A stretch of 64,000 bases of DNA from Tridacna crocea (lineage: Eukaryota > Mollusca > Bivalvia > Cardiida > Cardiidae): positions 56,470,962-56,534,961 of the forward strand of contig OX031062.1 of the NCBI GenBank assembly GCA_943736015.1. Reading direction: 5' to 3'. Every line of letters begins with the position of its first letter. Within the stretch, counting starts at the first letter, position 1. Of this stretch, positions 1 through 10,750 are shown piece by piece. Position numbers and translations under genes: made by a program. The notes under the pieces are model-generated. The model saw only the letters and a list, made by a program, of their open reading frames with translations, had not been told where the DNA came from and ran no database searches.

Positions 1-881
1 TTGTGATTGTTAGGATTTCATGGCCTATTTGCCCTCTTGCAAAAAAAAAAAGACAAAACAGGCTAAAGCAATGTATTCAAAAAGACTTTCTGCAGAATAT
101 TTCATCATTAGAAACATTACACTTGTAAAGGCTACATCAAAATAGGCAAGCACAAGTACTGATTCTGAGTATTCAAATAGTCTACAATTCTTTGTTATGG
201 CCCTCAAAGTGCCTTTGACCACTTTATTTGCTTTTGTGTTCAATGTACAATCATGACTAGACTGTAGAAAGTCTGCAGTCTGATCTCTGATCTACATTGA
301 TCGCTTTACTAAGACTGTCCAGACGAGGGCAACTTCAACATTATTCTCACGATCTTATTTATAGAATGAAACGCGTCTTTGATTTATTCCGTGCTCTTTA
401 AAGGGTTAAGCTCATATACCTAGTTTTTAAACTAGAAATGATGAATTTAACTGAAAATAATTCCAGATAAGATGCCAAAATAGGTTTTGAAGCCAATAAT
501 TCACGACCAGTTTAGAATGGCTGTCTAAGGCAATTCAATGAATAAAATGAGGCCGAATAATTCCAACTGTCATTACCTGCAACATTCAATATGGTGCAAA
601 GGAGACTTGGGTGCGAAACTGCACCGGTGCGAAACATATCAAAACCGCAATATGTTTCTAAACGCCCCTGAAGACGGGATATGAGTGCATTTCTAGAATG
701 AAATGCTAAAAAAACATTATTTTATTGCCATAACTAGGTTAGTTTGACCTTCTTAGATCAGAAATTGACCGAGTACATGTCCATTGCAAGGATGTACGAA
801 AACTGGGTTACGGATTTTCGCTGATTTCCACGGCCTGTATTTAAATCACAAAATTATTTCTAAACAATAATTTAACCCTTA
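1..881. other. AT-rich sequence without a supported gene
   Basis: No convincing exon was found. A short piece of the palindromic family F (CAGTCTGATC followed by GATCTACA) lies near 270-300. A minus-strand stretch at 577-618 is flanked by AG and GT and is 42 nt long. It was considered as an exon of the cysteine-rich gene further right, but a better terminal exon exists at 2227-2377. Confidence 0.5.
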
Positions 882-1104
882 CCAACATCTTTCATCTCCA
901 GTTTTTCCTCTCCAAACCCATTTTTGAGAATTTGAATAATATACACATCGGTGTTGCGTCACGAATGTCGGTACATGCATAAGCAAATATAGAGGAAAAA
1001 ATCTCAATATAGCGACCAGTGATTCCGGAAGTGCATTTCATCCAAACGAGACTTACAGACCCTATATCGGGACTAAATAACTCGTACTTGGCCACCTGGT
1101 ATTT

Positions 1105-1362
1105 AACCCTTTACCAAATAACCTTTGGTTTTGACTACCAGGCTGCGAAATTTGGCTTGGGTCCAATTTGAAACCGTTTGCAGACAACAACTTGGTACTT
1201 GCTCAAATTAAAGGATTTGTCTGTGGAAAGAAAAAAAAGAGACATAGCAGGAAAGGAGAAAATGCTCCTTACAAGCAATTTCTCCTCTACCCGCAATGTT
1301 TTCACGCGCCTTCTGCCTCAGGGCAGTAAAAAAGGGGGCTTATCTGGTATGAAGCAGATCCT
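1105..1362 (+). repeat. Degenerate family A TTAA MITE
   Basis: It starts at TTAACCCTTTACCAAAT and keeps the family order: a CAATTTGAAACCGTTTGCAGAC block, a shortened central palindrome around 1255-1305, then a CTTCTGCCTCAGGGC block. The right end has drifted away from the usual TTAA. See the copy at 30754 for the family description. Confidence 0.6.
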
Positions 1363-1543
1363 GGACAATGAGCCACTTTAGAGGGACATGGGTGTTTATT
1401 GTACACATTTGTGTTAGCAACACGTCGCCTTTGTCGGGGAAAATAAATTCTTTATAAAATTCCTCGTCTTCAACCGGCTCAAAGCATGCATCCATTGCTG
1501 AATCTATCGCTTCAAAGAGCATGAAATTCGGCAGTTTCCGTAC
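1340..1543 (-). CDS. Unrecognised open frame, possible exon
   Basis: Reading leftwards from an AG at 1544-1545, an open frame of about 67 codons ends near 1340 inside the edge of a degenerate MITE. The peptide is acidic, with motifs such as EPVEDEEFYKEF and a Trp-containing end, and looks more protein-like than its neighbours. No donor, partner exon or family was recognised. It could be a chance frame or the last exon of an unidentified gene. Confidence 0.2.
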   Translation of the reverse strand, partial: VRKLPNFMLFEAIDSAMDACFEPVEDEEFYKEFIFPDKGDVLLTQMCTINTHVPLKWLIVQDLLHTR

Positions 1544-1863
1544 CTACATCTAATCTCGCCCGTAAAACGGCCGTTTACATATGAACTGCGAGTCACATGA
1601 TCTTATACAATGGCGGGCCAATGTGATTCGTTTAGCAACGACTTAACGACCTCAATGAAGTTATTCACATCTGTGTATCTGTCGGTTAAAACTTCAATCG
1701 AAATTGATAAAAAAATTAATGTAGATCTACGAATTGTTTGTCGAAATATGGTTCGAAAGATTTCGATAAAAAATTAAAACCCAAGTTTTCTTTTGGAAGA
1801 GGAGCCTGACAATTTTCAGAACGGTATACCGGCGTATTTCCGAGTGTACCGATCTGCTGCATA

Positions 1864-2095
1864 TCAATCCACTAGATACAGACGAGGGATATGATGGCTA
1901 CCATCACCCGAGATATGCCGAATGAGTCTGACTGCAGACAATTGTCCTGAAACTAGTTCAAGGACAACCTGAGTAACAGTTTTAACGCCGTACGACTGAA
2001 AACGCACGTACGTACAACCGTCAATCAAAAGAGGCGTGTCGAACTGAGCTTTCTGTCGTTCTTGTATGGCTCTTTCCACCAATTCTTAGCTGTCA
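1864..2095 (-). CDS. Unrecognised open frame, possible exon
   Basis: An open minus-strand frame of about 75 codons follows an AG at 2096-2097 and begins with a charged helical stretch (ERAIQERQKAQF). It lies just downstream of the stop codon of the cysteine-rich gene on the same strand and could belong to another transcript. A possible internal donor (CAG/GTTGTC) lies after about 40 codons. No family was recognised and a chance frame is possible. Confidence 0.2.
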
Positions 2096-2121
2096 GTCAA
2101 TTAGAAAGTAGGGCAAACTGT

Positions 2122-2230
2122 AAGTTAGTTATTGATCATATATTTCATTTGTATGAAACTAAATCGTCGGTCGGCTTCGCCTCCCTCCGATTTAATTCCA
2201 TACAAATGAAATATATGATCAATAACTTAT
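2122..2230. repeat. Long hairpin at the 3' end of the cysteine-rich gene
   Basis: An arm of about 28 bases at 2128-2155 (centre GATCATATATTTCATTTG) is repeated in inverted orientation at 2199-2226. A shorter inner inverted repeat (AAATCG... CCGATTT) sits between them. The outer end touches the TAA stop codon of the minus-strand gene, so the transcript would fold here immediately after translation ends. Confidence 0.85.
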
Positions 2231-2377
2231 ACGTACATGTATTTTCGACATCCTAGAGGTTCGGTCCATGGGTCTAGTGTGGCTGACAGTAATGCTTGTA
2301 TTAAAGTTATGGAATTCCAACTGCTACAAAATTTTTCCTGCGTGGCATGTACACAAGTCTCCGTAGATTCGTAAGAG
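2227..2377 (-). CDS. Cysteine-rich gene exon 6 (terminal)
   Basis: It opens after CATGTTTTCAG, completes the split serine codon, and runs 49 codons to TAA at 2229-2227, with cysteines 200, 209 and 235. The stop falls at the edge of the 2122-2230 hairpin. No clear AATAAA was found close downstream. Confidence 0.75.
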
Positions 2378-5300
2378 CTGAAAACATGTTACAAAAAGTG
2401 CATCTAAAAATACTCTTTTATTTCATTCTTTCCGATAGGATATCGACAAATAGCGGTGAAAATATTTTTTGATATTTTACGGGTACAACCAGTGAAAATA
2501 CCGATTTTTGTATTCTAGTTACCTAGGTAAAACGCGCGTGACCGTCACAACCAGATAGAAATATAACGTAATTTACCTTACATTTCTAGCGCTTGACGTA
2601 ATGTTGTAACGCGTTGCTATGCAAAAGGGGTACATGGAATAACTCAAAAGAACTGTACTGGATTTTGATGAAGTTCCTCCAACACAGGATTGGAGGCATG
2701 AAATAAATAGAATATTTGGGGGGGGGGGGGGGGGGTTACCAAAGATCGGAATTCATTTCATCTCGTAAACACCATCGATAATATTCTCCGATGATGTTCA
2801 TTCGATGAAATAAATTTCGATCTTTCACTGAAAAAAAAAATCCTCTATTTATTATAGTATCTTATGAAATAAATAATTTCGTATCAAAGAGTATTGTACT
2901 AGGGCTCGCTCTAGCTACATTATGACAAAATTCGTTTACGGTATGTCTAATGGCATATTTCCCAGGGAGGACGGTTATTCGCTACATAAAGAGGATATTT
3001 ACATTTTTATTTAAGGAATGAAGAGAATTTTATTATTTTCATGAAGGTATGAAAAAAAAAACCTAATCACATTGTATGAAACCGCGAACGGGTTTTACAC
3101 AAAAGTGTGAATAGGCTTTCTTTTCATACCGCCATGGAAAAAAAAAAAACTCTTCATTCCTTATAATTTGACATACACCCTCGGAAATAACTCAAACTGC
3201 TTTCATTTTCTTTAGTTTTAAATCTAAAGTTTTAGTTTCATATGCCCCTTCCACTCATATTTTATGGTGCAAGAATACTAAAAAGAAGCAGTTTTCAGAT
3301 CCCCAATACGGAAAATTAACCAATAGAACAAAAGTAAATGAGCGAAGCAGCGTGTAGGACCCGCAAAAGTAACTTTCAGCAAAAGTAGTTCCCGCACAAG
3401 GTGATTTTTATTTTCATGGAGCTATGAAAAACATCGGTTAATCAGAACTCGCCAATGTTCATGAAAATGTTTTCTACACTATCAAAGAAGGCTTCCATGA
3501 CGCGTGCCACATTGAAATTATTGTCTGAAAATGCTTTTATTTTGGACGAGTCTATATTTTTGTTGTGTGGTAAAGGGTTAAACCGTACATACAAAAAAAT
3601 TGTATTTGGGTAAAACTAAATGGCAAGTAAAAAAGGAAAGTAATTTAAACCCATACCTGCACAATGCATAACTATGTCCTTTGAGGTCTAAGTACTGGGT
3701 GTTCTTCTGGAGTACATAGAAGCATTTAGCAAACTCATTTTGAACTGGCAAAGACTTCAAACATGTAGTTGCGGGATCGATTCCTTTGTAAATAAGATAA
3801 GCAACCTTTGTAAATCAGGCAAGTTGGCTTCTTTAAAAAAGAAGCCAGGGGAGGTCAGCATCAATGTTTTCAAATAATTTATTGGCTTTCAATTGCAATA
3901 TATTTTTCAAACAAACGATTAAAAAAGCCGCCGCCTAGAAACCTCATATGCTTTACATGACGGTAATGACGGTAATTTGACCTTCTTGTCGCGTTTTCAA
4001 GTTGCTTGTTATTGTCCAGCGGTCTTCTTTCTCTTTTTTAACGAAATTCTTCAATTTTTTCTTATGCTTGGAATATTTGCTGAATAAAAAATCTGATTTT
4101 TTATATTTGCTTAATAAAAAATCTGCAATTATTAGAGAGGTTATTTTCTATAAAATTCCATTTGGTTGCTATGGCAACCAGAGTTTTTGATGGAATCAAA
4201 TTCTGTGAATAATTTCTAAGAGGACCTCCCAAGGAACATTCCAGCCAAGTTTCGTTCAAAATGACGCAGCAGTTTAGGAAGAGAAGATGTTTAAAGAACT
4301 GTTGACGATGCACGACGGACACAACGTGATCCTAACAGCTCCCCTTGAGCACGTTGTGCTCACGTGGGCTCAAAAGTCATACCTGTATGACAAACAACTT
4401 CTGCCGTACGAATAAGCATATCATAGGGAGCTTTATCCTCTGCCTCACAACCGTGCACAGAATCTAACAGGGTCTTACAACTGAAATGAGAGAGCAGTCG
4501 TACATTGTATGAACATTTCGGAAAAGGAAAAAGACGCTGACAGGTGATAGGGGTGACAGTATCTTTTTTCTCGAGGAAGCTGTAATGTTTAAATGAGTTA
4601 TTGCAAAATGGCAAAAAAAAATAAACTAATACAGAGACAATTTTCTTTCATTATTTATATATCAACTTGAAATCAGAGAATGTTTTTGTTGCTGGTGGTG
4701 GGGGGGGGGCGGCTACAAGAGGCAATGAAAATTGAAGCTAAATTATTCAAAGACAGACAGAAAGATTTCATTTGAGCACATAATTTTATATTCTTATTAA
4801 ACACTGAATACATCTTATAGCTGGGAATGTAAATATCTACTATTTCAATAGCATGTGTCAATAGTGTTGGTGGAAAAAAGGAGCCATGCTCTGGCAAAAG
4901 GAGGTTTAATGCAACTCTCTGATGGATTATAATGTATTGCTATAATCTGTTTATTCTAACAAACGCCTGAAACGTGAAAAGTGTCCTTGGCCATTCAGAG
5001 ACTTTACAAATGAGAAAAAGTTTTGGCCCGTGCTTTTTTTTTTGAATGTGTAAGCTGACATGGAATGATATTTTTTGCAAAAGTTTTAAGCCCTCTTTTC
5101 AGATAAGACGGTTGATATTTTGAAATACAACAATGATGGAATCTGTTGTAGTTGATGATTATTGCAGATGAAATCAGACGAACGCGGCTATCTATCCCTA
5201 TCGATATTTCAAGTTTTCAGTACAATATCTAGGTTGGCCTCTCTGACGACTTATTTAATTAAATCGAAAATCTAAAATAAGATAGGAGATTAATAGAGGA

Positions 5301-6457
5301 AGATGCAAGAGAGGAGAAATATCACTTACTAGTTCCAAGAGTCACCCATGCAATACAGCGTTTTAATTTCATTCCACAGGACAAGGTTATATGGGTTATT
5401 TTCGATTTCTTTGATCGTGTTATCCGGGTACTTGAGACATCTTATGACTTGGTCGAGTTCACAGTTCTGGCCAAAACACCCTTAGAAAATAAAATCAAAA
5501 TCGTCTTTACCTTCATAGCTAAGGTAATTCTGAGGTTGTTTTGTTGAAGCTAAATATTAAACCTACACTAACACCGTCAGCACCAAAATGACAAGCTGAC
5601 TTCACTGCTTCATGCAAAATGCATGCTGTCAAAGAAGCAAACGAACTTCGTGTTACTTCAGTACATTATGTTCACGTAAGCTTGTGTTGCAATATATAAC
5701 AATTATGATTCTTGACTAAACACCGTTTAATAAACATTGGAAATCGTATACTTTAAAGGTAAAATATTATTGCTCTCGTCGATAAAACTTTATTATATAA
5801 CTTACCAATTGCTCCTGTTTGAACATTTTTTCTGGGCTTGTTTAATACAATTTTATCTAAAATGCATACTCGTGTCAGATCCTAAATATTATTTCATATT
5901 TTATCATGGTTGATAATGTCGTGGTATCTAATATGACAGTCTGGGATTTCATGTTGACCCTTACTGAGTAATATAATTTTTTGAACAGCCCAAACGAAAG
6001 TCAAGAGGACAGATATTTGCACTTGTGATTTGATTTGTGTTTGGTTGGACTGGAGAAAAGTCATCGTGCGTGGCCTGCTCATGCTGTTTTCAGTTTGATT
6101 GGTGAAAGTGCAAGGTTAAAATATGCATCCACCAAATTCAGGAAAAAGTCTTTACCATACAAAACAGTATTAGTTTTAAATTCTGTCTGTTTTGGAATTA
6201 CATTTTCACAATACACTGTTCAAACTTTTACATATATAATTCAAGTAATAGCATGTTAATAACTTACTTGGTGCTTGTATTAGCTTCTCGCTGCGAAAAA
6301 AAAAAGACATTTTGCTAGACCTAAGTTCGTGTGATATCGAATTTTGTCATGCGATTCAGGGCAAACAAACACTTGAACAGTCACTGCATCATAATATGTA
6401 TAACTTACCGCTGAATATAGCGAGTAGTGTGACGAACAAGGCTTTCACACGGTTCAT
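2227..6457 (-). CDS. Secreted cysteine-rich protein, six coding exons, family not recognised
   Basis: Joining 6409-6457, 5806-5856, 5330-5480, 4383-4579, 3657-3783 and 2227-2377 on the minus strand gives one open frame of 241 codons plus TAA. Every intron begins GT and ends AG, and every phase matches. The protein starts with a hydrophobic signal peptide (MNRVKALFVTLLAIFS), followed by a basic stretch. It then has 15 cysteines at residues 35, 40, 48, 77, 97, 106, 118, 128, 147, 157, 170, 191, 200, 209 and 235, spaced by helix-like segments. It should be exported and disulphide-bonded; no transmembrane segment or catalytic motif is visible. The odd cysteine count leaves one unpaired or intermolecular. 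The start is the first ATG in the first coding exon, 12 bases after a 5'UTR splice acceptor. The family is unknown to me; helical disulphide-rich haemolymph-type proteins are a loose comparison only. Confidence 0.8.
2395..2875 (+). repeat. Dispersed family D, copy 1
   Basis: A repeat of about 450 bp starting TTTATTTCATTCTTTCCG and containing AATACCGATTTT, TTACCTTACATTTC and GCGCTTGACGTAA blocks, then an inverted ATGAAATAAATAG. It ends in a palindromic AAATAAATTTCGATCTTTCA section. Other copies are at 10340, 32755 (partial), 44745 and 61495. Inverted pairs inside it suggest a foldback element; no coding capacity is seen. Confidence 0.75.
2718..2735 (+). repeat. Poly-G run inside family D copy 1
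   Basis: An uninterrupted run of about 18 G replaces the T-rich tract that other family D copies carry here. Its exact length may be unreliable in the assembly. Confidence 0.8.
3013..3440 (+). repeat. Dispersed family E, copy 1
   Basis: It opens with a hairpin (AGGAATGAAGAGAATTTTAT paired with a T-rich inverse near 3120-3165). It continues through CAGATCCCCAATACGG and GTGTAGGACCCGCAAAAGTA blocks and ends near TTTTCATGGAGCTATGAA. A closely matching second copy is at 36703-37135. No coding frame. Confidence 0.8.
3441..3581 (-). repeat. Family A MITE, partial copy
   Basis: Only the long-arm half remains: TTTTCTAC, TTGTCTGAAAATGCTTTTA and the terminal GTGTGGTAAAGGGTTAA. It abuts family E copy 1. 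Confidence 0.6.
3657..3783 (-). CDS. Cysteine-rich gene exon 5
   Basis: 127 nt between TTACAAAG and the donor GTATGG, phase 1 in and phase 2 out, with cysteines 157, 170 and 191. Confidence 0.8.
4140..4372 (-). mobile_element. Family H element, terminal fragment
   Basis: Blocks TTGCTATGGCAACCAGAG, AAGTTTCGTTC, ATGACG..GACGGACACAACGTGATCC and the end CTTGAGCACGTTGTGCTCACG..GGCTC match the start of the longer element at 50856. It lies in intron 4 of the cysteine-rich gene, with its end about 10 bp from the splice donor. Confidence 0.65.
4383..4579 (-). CDS. Cysteine-rich gene exon 4
   Basis: 197 nt between ACATTACAG and the donor GTATGA. It carries five cysteines (97, 106, 118, 128, 147). Its donor lies about 10 bp from the end of a family H element at 4140-4372. 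Confidence 0.85.
5330..5480 (-). CDS. Cysteine-rich gene exon 3
   Basis: 151 nt between CTAAG and GTAAGT, entered in phase 1 and left in phase 2. It encodes the first cysteine group (C35, C40, C48, C77). One of three frames is open and it matches both neighbours. Confidence 0.85.
5806..5856 (-). CDS. Cysteine-rich gene exon 2 (51 nt)
   Basis: A 51-nt exon between TTTTAG and GTAAGT, phase 1 in and out, encoding a basic linker (DKIVLNKPRKNVQTGAI) between signal peptide and first cysteine. Skipping it keeps the frame, so alternative splicing would only shorten the linker. Confidence 0.7.
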
Positions 6458-6469
6458 CTTGTCGAACCT
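6409..6469 (-). CDS. Cysteine-rich gene exon 1 (signal peptide)
   Basis: After a pyrimidine-rich acceptor (TTTTTTTCCTACAG) come 12 untranslated bases, then ATG at 6457-6455 and 16 codons of signal peptide. The exon ends in phase 1 with donor GTAAGT. The 5'UTR is therefore split by a further intron. A GTAAGCC donor near 7683 on the same strand is one candidate for the upstream exon's end. Confidence 0.8.
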
Positions 6470-8850
6470 CTGTAGGAAAAAAAGATATATAATTTATTTA
6501 TACTTGTTGTCATACAGGTATTTTACATTCGCAACACAAAATAGATTTAGTTGGCATTGACACATCATAAAACGGGTCTGGATATTGCTATTACTAGTGA
6601 AACCTCAAATGTTAATAAAAAATTAGACTGTAAATTCTGTTTGGTCTCAGACCTGTTATATCAACATCAGTGTCAACAGCTGTGTCTAGCGCTGTGCGTG
6701 AAAACAAACTACCAGCACAGTTAACACAGAGGAAAGGTTCTTAAAAAAAACTAACTGTTACGGTAAAAGTCGTGTGAGGAGTGCTGTACTGGTCAAAATA
6801 AATAAAAAAAAAACATCAATAAGAATCCATGTCGGTACATATTGTTTGATGTAGACCTTTTTTTTAATCAAATCCTTTTGATACATGCGACATTTGAATA
6901 CTTACATGTATTTTTTTTATCGGTAACTCTCGTAAAAGTAAAACAAAATGAAGATCTTGAACTTAAAACCCGTAAATTGTACAACTGGGAGTTTTTTTAT
7001 AGTTATGTATGTCATAATAAGTCCAGTAAGCGAATATTGAAGCTTTAAGAGAAAACTATTACATCATTTATGCACACAGTCACTTGTATATATAAAATAT
7101 GAAAAAGAAAGTTTTTAAAAGGTCTTGTACATAAAATGCATTATATATTCGACGAGTTTAGATTTTAAGCAGCGTTTTCATCTTTACAAAATTGTTTTCT
7201 GTTCTTTCAAAGACAAATATTTATAGTTTTAGTTATATTTATTTGTCGTACAAAAATAACTTAGATTTGGCCCAGACCAAAATGTTACCATTTAGTATTG
7301 AGTTAACCCTTAGGCTGCTGCGTGTAACTCGAGGACCTTTTGCGGACAATGTAGATCAAAATCAGACTGCACAGAACGTGCAGTCTGATCTTTAATCTAC
7401 ACTGTCCGATAAACAGATATCATTTCTCCAATAAAGACTTTGAAAATAGCAAAATTTAGGCTTTTACCATCCGTTATGATTTTTTTCACTTATTTATTAA
7501 GATAAGAGTTAAATGATTCCAACAAAATATCATTAGATTATGTACATAGACTCTCTTCTCTGTCTCATTAAAACAAGATAAAAATCTTTACAGCTAAAAT
7601 CATCAAGATCCTGTATACGTAATACAGTGCTTTCTTACGATGAGACACTGATGAAAAAAGAACAGAAAAGTACGAAGGCTTACCTTTTCCAGGTGAGAAT
7701 ATTTTTTACAAATTATAGTATTCCTTTAGAGTTTGGTTGCTTCGTTTTACAATAGAGGAATTCTGAAATTTTAGAAAAAAGCAAAACCTATATTTATACC
7801 GCTAGAGGCCCATTACATTAATAGACGCAGATGTTCATGCTCTTAGCCATTAGAACCAGACATTTCACAATCATACGCATTATCTATTCCTCTGGTTTAT
7901 AGGCCTGTAATGTTGGATAAGTTTGTTAAGTATTCGGGCCCATACAGAAAGAAATATGATAACTAGAATTGGCTTTTTCAACCATTAGGAAATACCCAGA
8001 AAGGGAATGGAAAATCATTTATATTGGACACTTTTCACTGTACAAACTTTCTTTCTCGTGGCTTTCCCGTTTCTGCTTCAGATACGCATTTCAAAACTTC
8101 TACCGTTTTGGAATTTTTTTACCGTGTAGTATTGATACTATTAAAGTCGTTATGATAAGGTATTTATGTAAGTTTGACACCACCGAAATGGATGGTGATC
8201 GCTATCGCTTTTAGTCTATCACAGTTATATGACAGATGGGTCATAACATTTAACTTGTGGTTCATTTCTGTCATCGCTAAAAGCGAAAACAGCCGACCTA
8301 GCAAATCTCATGTATAATGATCAGACTCCATTGAACGTGTAGTTCGATCTTGGATCTCTACTTGAAACTTGTTCCGTCAAACCTGAGATAAACAAGTTTA
8401 TTGCCCCAGGGGATTGTTTTTTTCAACCGTCGAAAAAGGCCGAATATATATTTTTGGCAGAGAAAAATCTCTTTTGAATACGTAGAGCCCAAGGTTAACG
8501 ATTGTGACGACGCACTATCTTCCATCCGTCCGTCAACAATCTCAACAGTTTTTAATGTCGAAGAAAGTCGTAGTAATGTGAATCGAAAACCCGGAGTAAC
8601 GCGTTTTTCTTGTTTTCATTGTGATTAAAGTTCTATGAAGTCAAGTCCAATCTCCATATCCAGATTCATGTGTTTGAATGGTGCATTACGCAGCTTTCAA
8701 TGATATTTAAGAGTGTTCGTACAACTTTTTTTATTTCTGATTTTCCTAAGAATTATCAGAATAAGTCTACAGCTTCACTTATTCCTGCTATGAGACTTGA
8801 CTAGCCCTGGCAGCGGAGATCGAACCAGGGTTTCCTATTACAAGTCAAAT
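6470..8850. other. Non-coding flank upstream of the cysteine-rich gene
   Basis: The stretch probably holds the gene's 5'UTR exon and promoter, but neither can be fixed from sequence. A minus-strand GTAAGCC donor near 7683 is the best UTR-exon hint. A plus-strand frame at 8401-8628 has no family resemblance and was not accepted. Confidence 0.4.
7303..7415 (+). repeat. Palindromic family F copy
   Basis: It starts TTAACCCTTAGGCTGCTG and reads ACCTTTTGCGGACAATGTAGATCA. A self-complementary core follows, CAGACTGCAC..GTGCAGTCTG, then GATCTACACTGTCCG. The outer and inner halves are inverse to each other, which is MITE-like. Confidence 0.7.
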
Positions 8851-8852
8851 TC

Positions 8853-8996
8853 TCGTAACGAGCAATTTCTCCTTTTCCCACAGTGTTTTCTACCCTTCAG
8901 GAGAACCTTTTACCATTTTCATCAAATTTAAAATTATTGTCTGCAAACTCTTTCAGTTTGGAAAGTTCGAAAATTTGTCGTTTGGGAAAGGGTTAA
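8853..8996 (-). repeat. Family A MITE, partial copy
   Basis: Half of the central palindrome (AATTTCTCCTTTTCCCACAG) plus the long arm and terminal GGGAAAGGGTTAA remain. Confidence 0.65.
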
Positions 8997-9702
8997 GTTA
9001 TGTTAAGGTCATTTTTACTCTGCATGGCAACTTGTCACACTAAGAGTGATCTTGATCCATTCTGGCTGTTATAGTACGTTCAGCTGTACCAAAGGCATGG
9101 ATTCACACATAATTATAAAAAAGGACAGTGTTCTGTCAGGTGATGGGTGATGTTTTTATTCTTTTCTTTAGACCATGACAATGGATTCACTGAAAAATGC
9201 ATCGGATGTAATGAATAACCCTTATATCACTGTTAATATTGAATTTCAACTATCTCATAATGGTACATCAGGTGTTTTTTACACATGTCCCTGCAATGAT
9301 TTAGTTATGTAACTTATGCAATGCTGGCAACGAGCAGATCAATATGAGTATTGACCAGGCTGGCAGTTTTAATCGATTATAAACGGTGGATTGGAGTGGT
9401 TGATTTCGTTAATTAAATCACTGGCTTACATACCCGTCTGGTTTCTTAATTAATATCAAAAGCTGTCCCCTTACATCCTGTACATGTTATCAACAGTATT
9501 ATAGTTTTTATTAATAAGGTCCTTTTGTAATTGATCATAATTCAAAAGACAGTTTTGCTAGTCACCTGAAGAGGTTGTTGGAATGACTTTCCTTATTGAA
9601 CTTACATAGAGGTCGGTTGTTTTCAAACAAAAAAAAAAGACTTCTGTCATAATTCCTTATGGGTTAGATAATGTTTATAATTCTAAACTATCTCTCTTTC
9701 TT

Positions 9703-9724
9703 TCCCCCTCTCTCTCTCTCTCTC
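9703..9724 (+). repeat. (CT)n microsatellite
   Basis: About ten CT units follow a CCCC stretch. Confidence 0.8.
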
Positions 9725-10339
9725 ATTAACCACAAACACATTTAGGTTTTAAAAATAAAGATAAGTTAACATAGTCTTTGATCATAAAAGTTCATAGAGA
9801 GCATGAAAAAGCAGCTACTATATAATTTTCATGTTAAATTGCAGAAAAAAAATACAGTCATACATAGGCAAACATGCGAAATATACAGGTCTGTCATTAA
9901 TCTATAGGAATACTCAGGTTCATATGAAGAAGGTGCTGATTGAATAAACAATAGTTAAGGATACATCAGTGCTGTTGAAGTATATTTAAGTGTCTACCTA
10001 CACTTTTAAATTGCTGTCAAAACACATAAAAAGGTTTAAAAGTTGCCCCTTTCTACCCTCAGTGGGTGTGACTTAAATTACCAAAGGGACAAATCATGTG
10101 TCCCCATGTCTGGTATTATCCTAAAGCGTAACATAATGACTTATATGCAGGAATGAAACCAAGTACATTCTTTTGAAAGGAAAAAAGAAATCACTGTACC
10201 TGAACAATTAAATCATTTTTCTAGTTCGATTTTATATTTAATTTTGAAATTAATAGTTTTAAGTGTGTTGTAATTCTTGAAGGGTTAGAGTTATGGAATG
10301 GGCAATGTGCTTTCAGTAAGAACTTACATACAAAATACC

Positions 10340-10750
10340 ACTGTTTATTTCATGCTTTCCGGTAGGATATCTAGAAATAGCAGTGAAAATATTTTTCGAT
10401 ATTACACGGGAACGACCAGTGAAAATACCGATTTTCATGTTCTTGTTGCTTAGGTAAATTGTGCGCTCCTCACAATCAGATGGAAATATGACGTCATTTA
10501 CCTTACATTTCTTGCGCTTGACGTAATATTGTAATGCGATGCTTTGCAGGAGGGGTTCACCATGGAGAAAAACGGAAAAGACCTGTACTGGATTTTGATA
10601 AAGCTTCTCCCAGAAAGGATTGAAAGCATGAAATAAATAGACTATTTTCTTTTTTTTTTGTTGAAAGATCGAAATTTATTTCATCGAGTGAACATCATCG
10701 GTAATATTTTCACGAGTGGCGAAGGAAATATCCTCTATTTCTTTTTCCCT
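10340..10750 (+). repeat. Dispersed family D, copy 2
   Basis: Same block order as the 2395 copy, with a clear inverted pair TTTATTTCATGCTTTCC near 10347 and GAAAGCATGAAATAAATAG near 10620. Confidence 0.75.

Noticed and set aside
577..618. 42-nt terminal-type exon of the cysteine-rich gene
   Set aside because: Phase fits, but the exon at 2227-2377 fits better, is closer and ends in a stop codon.
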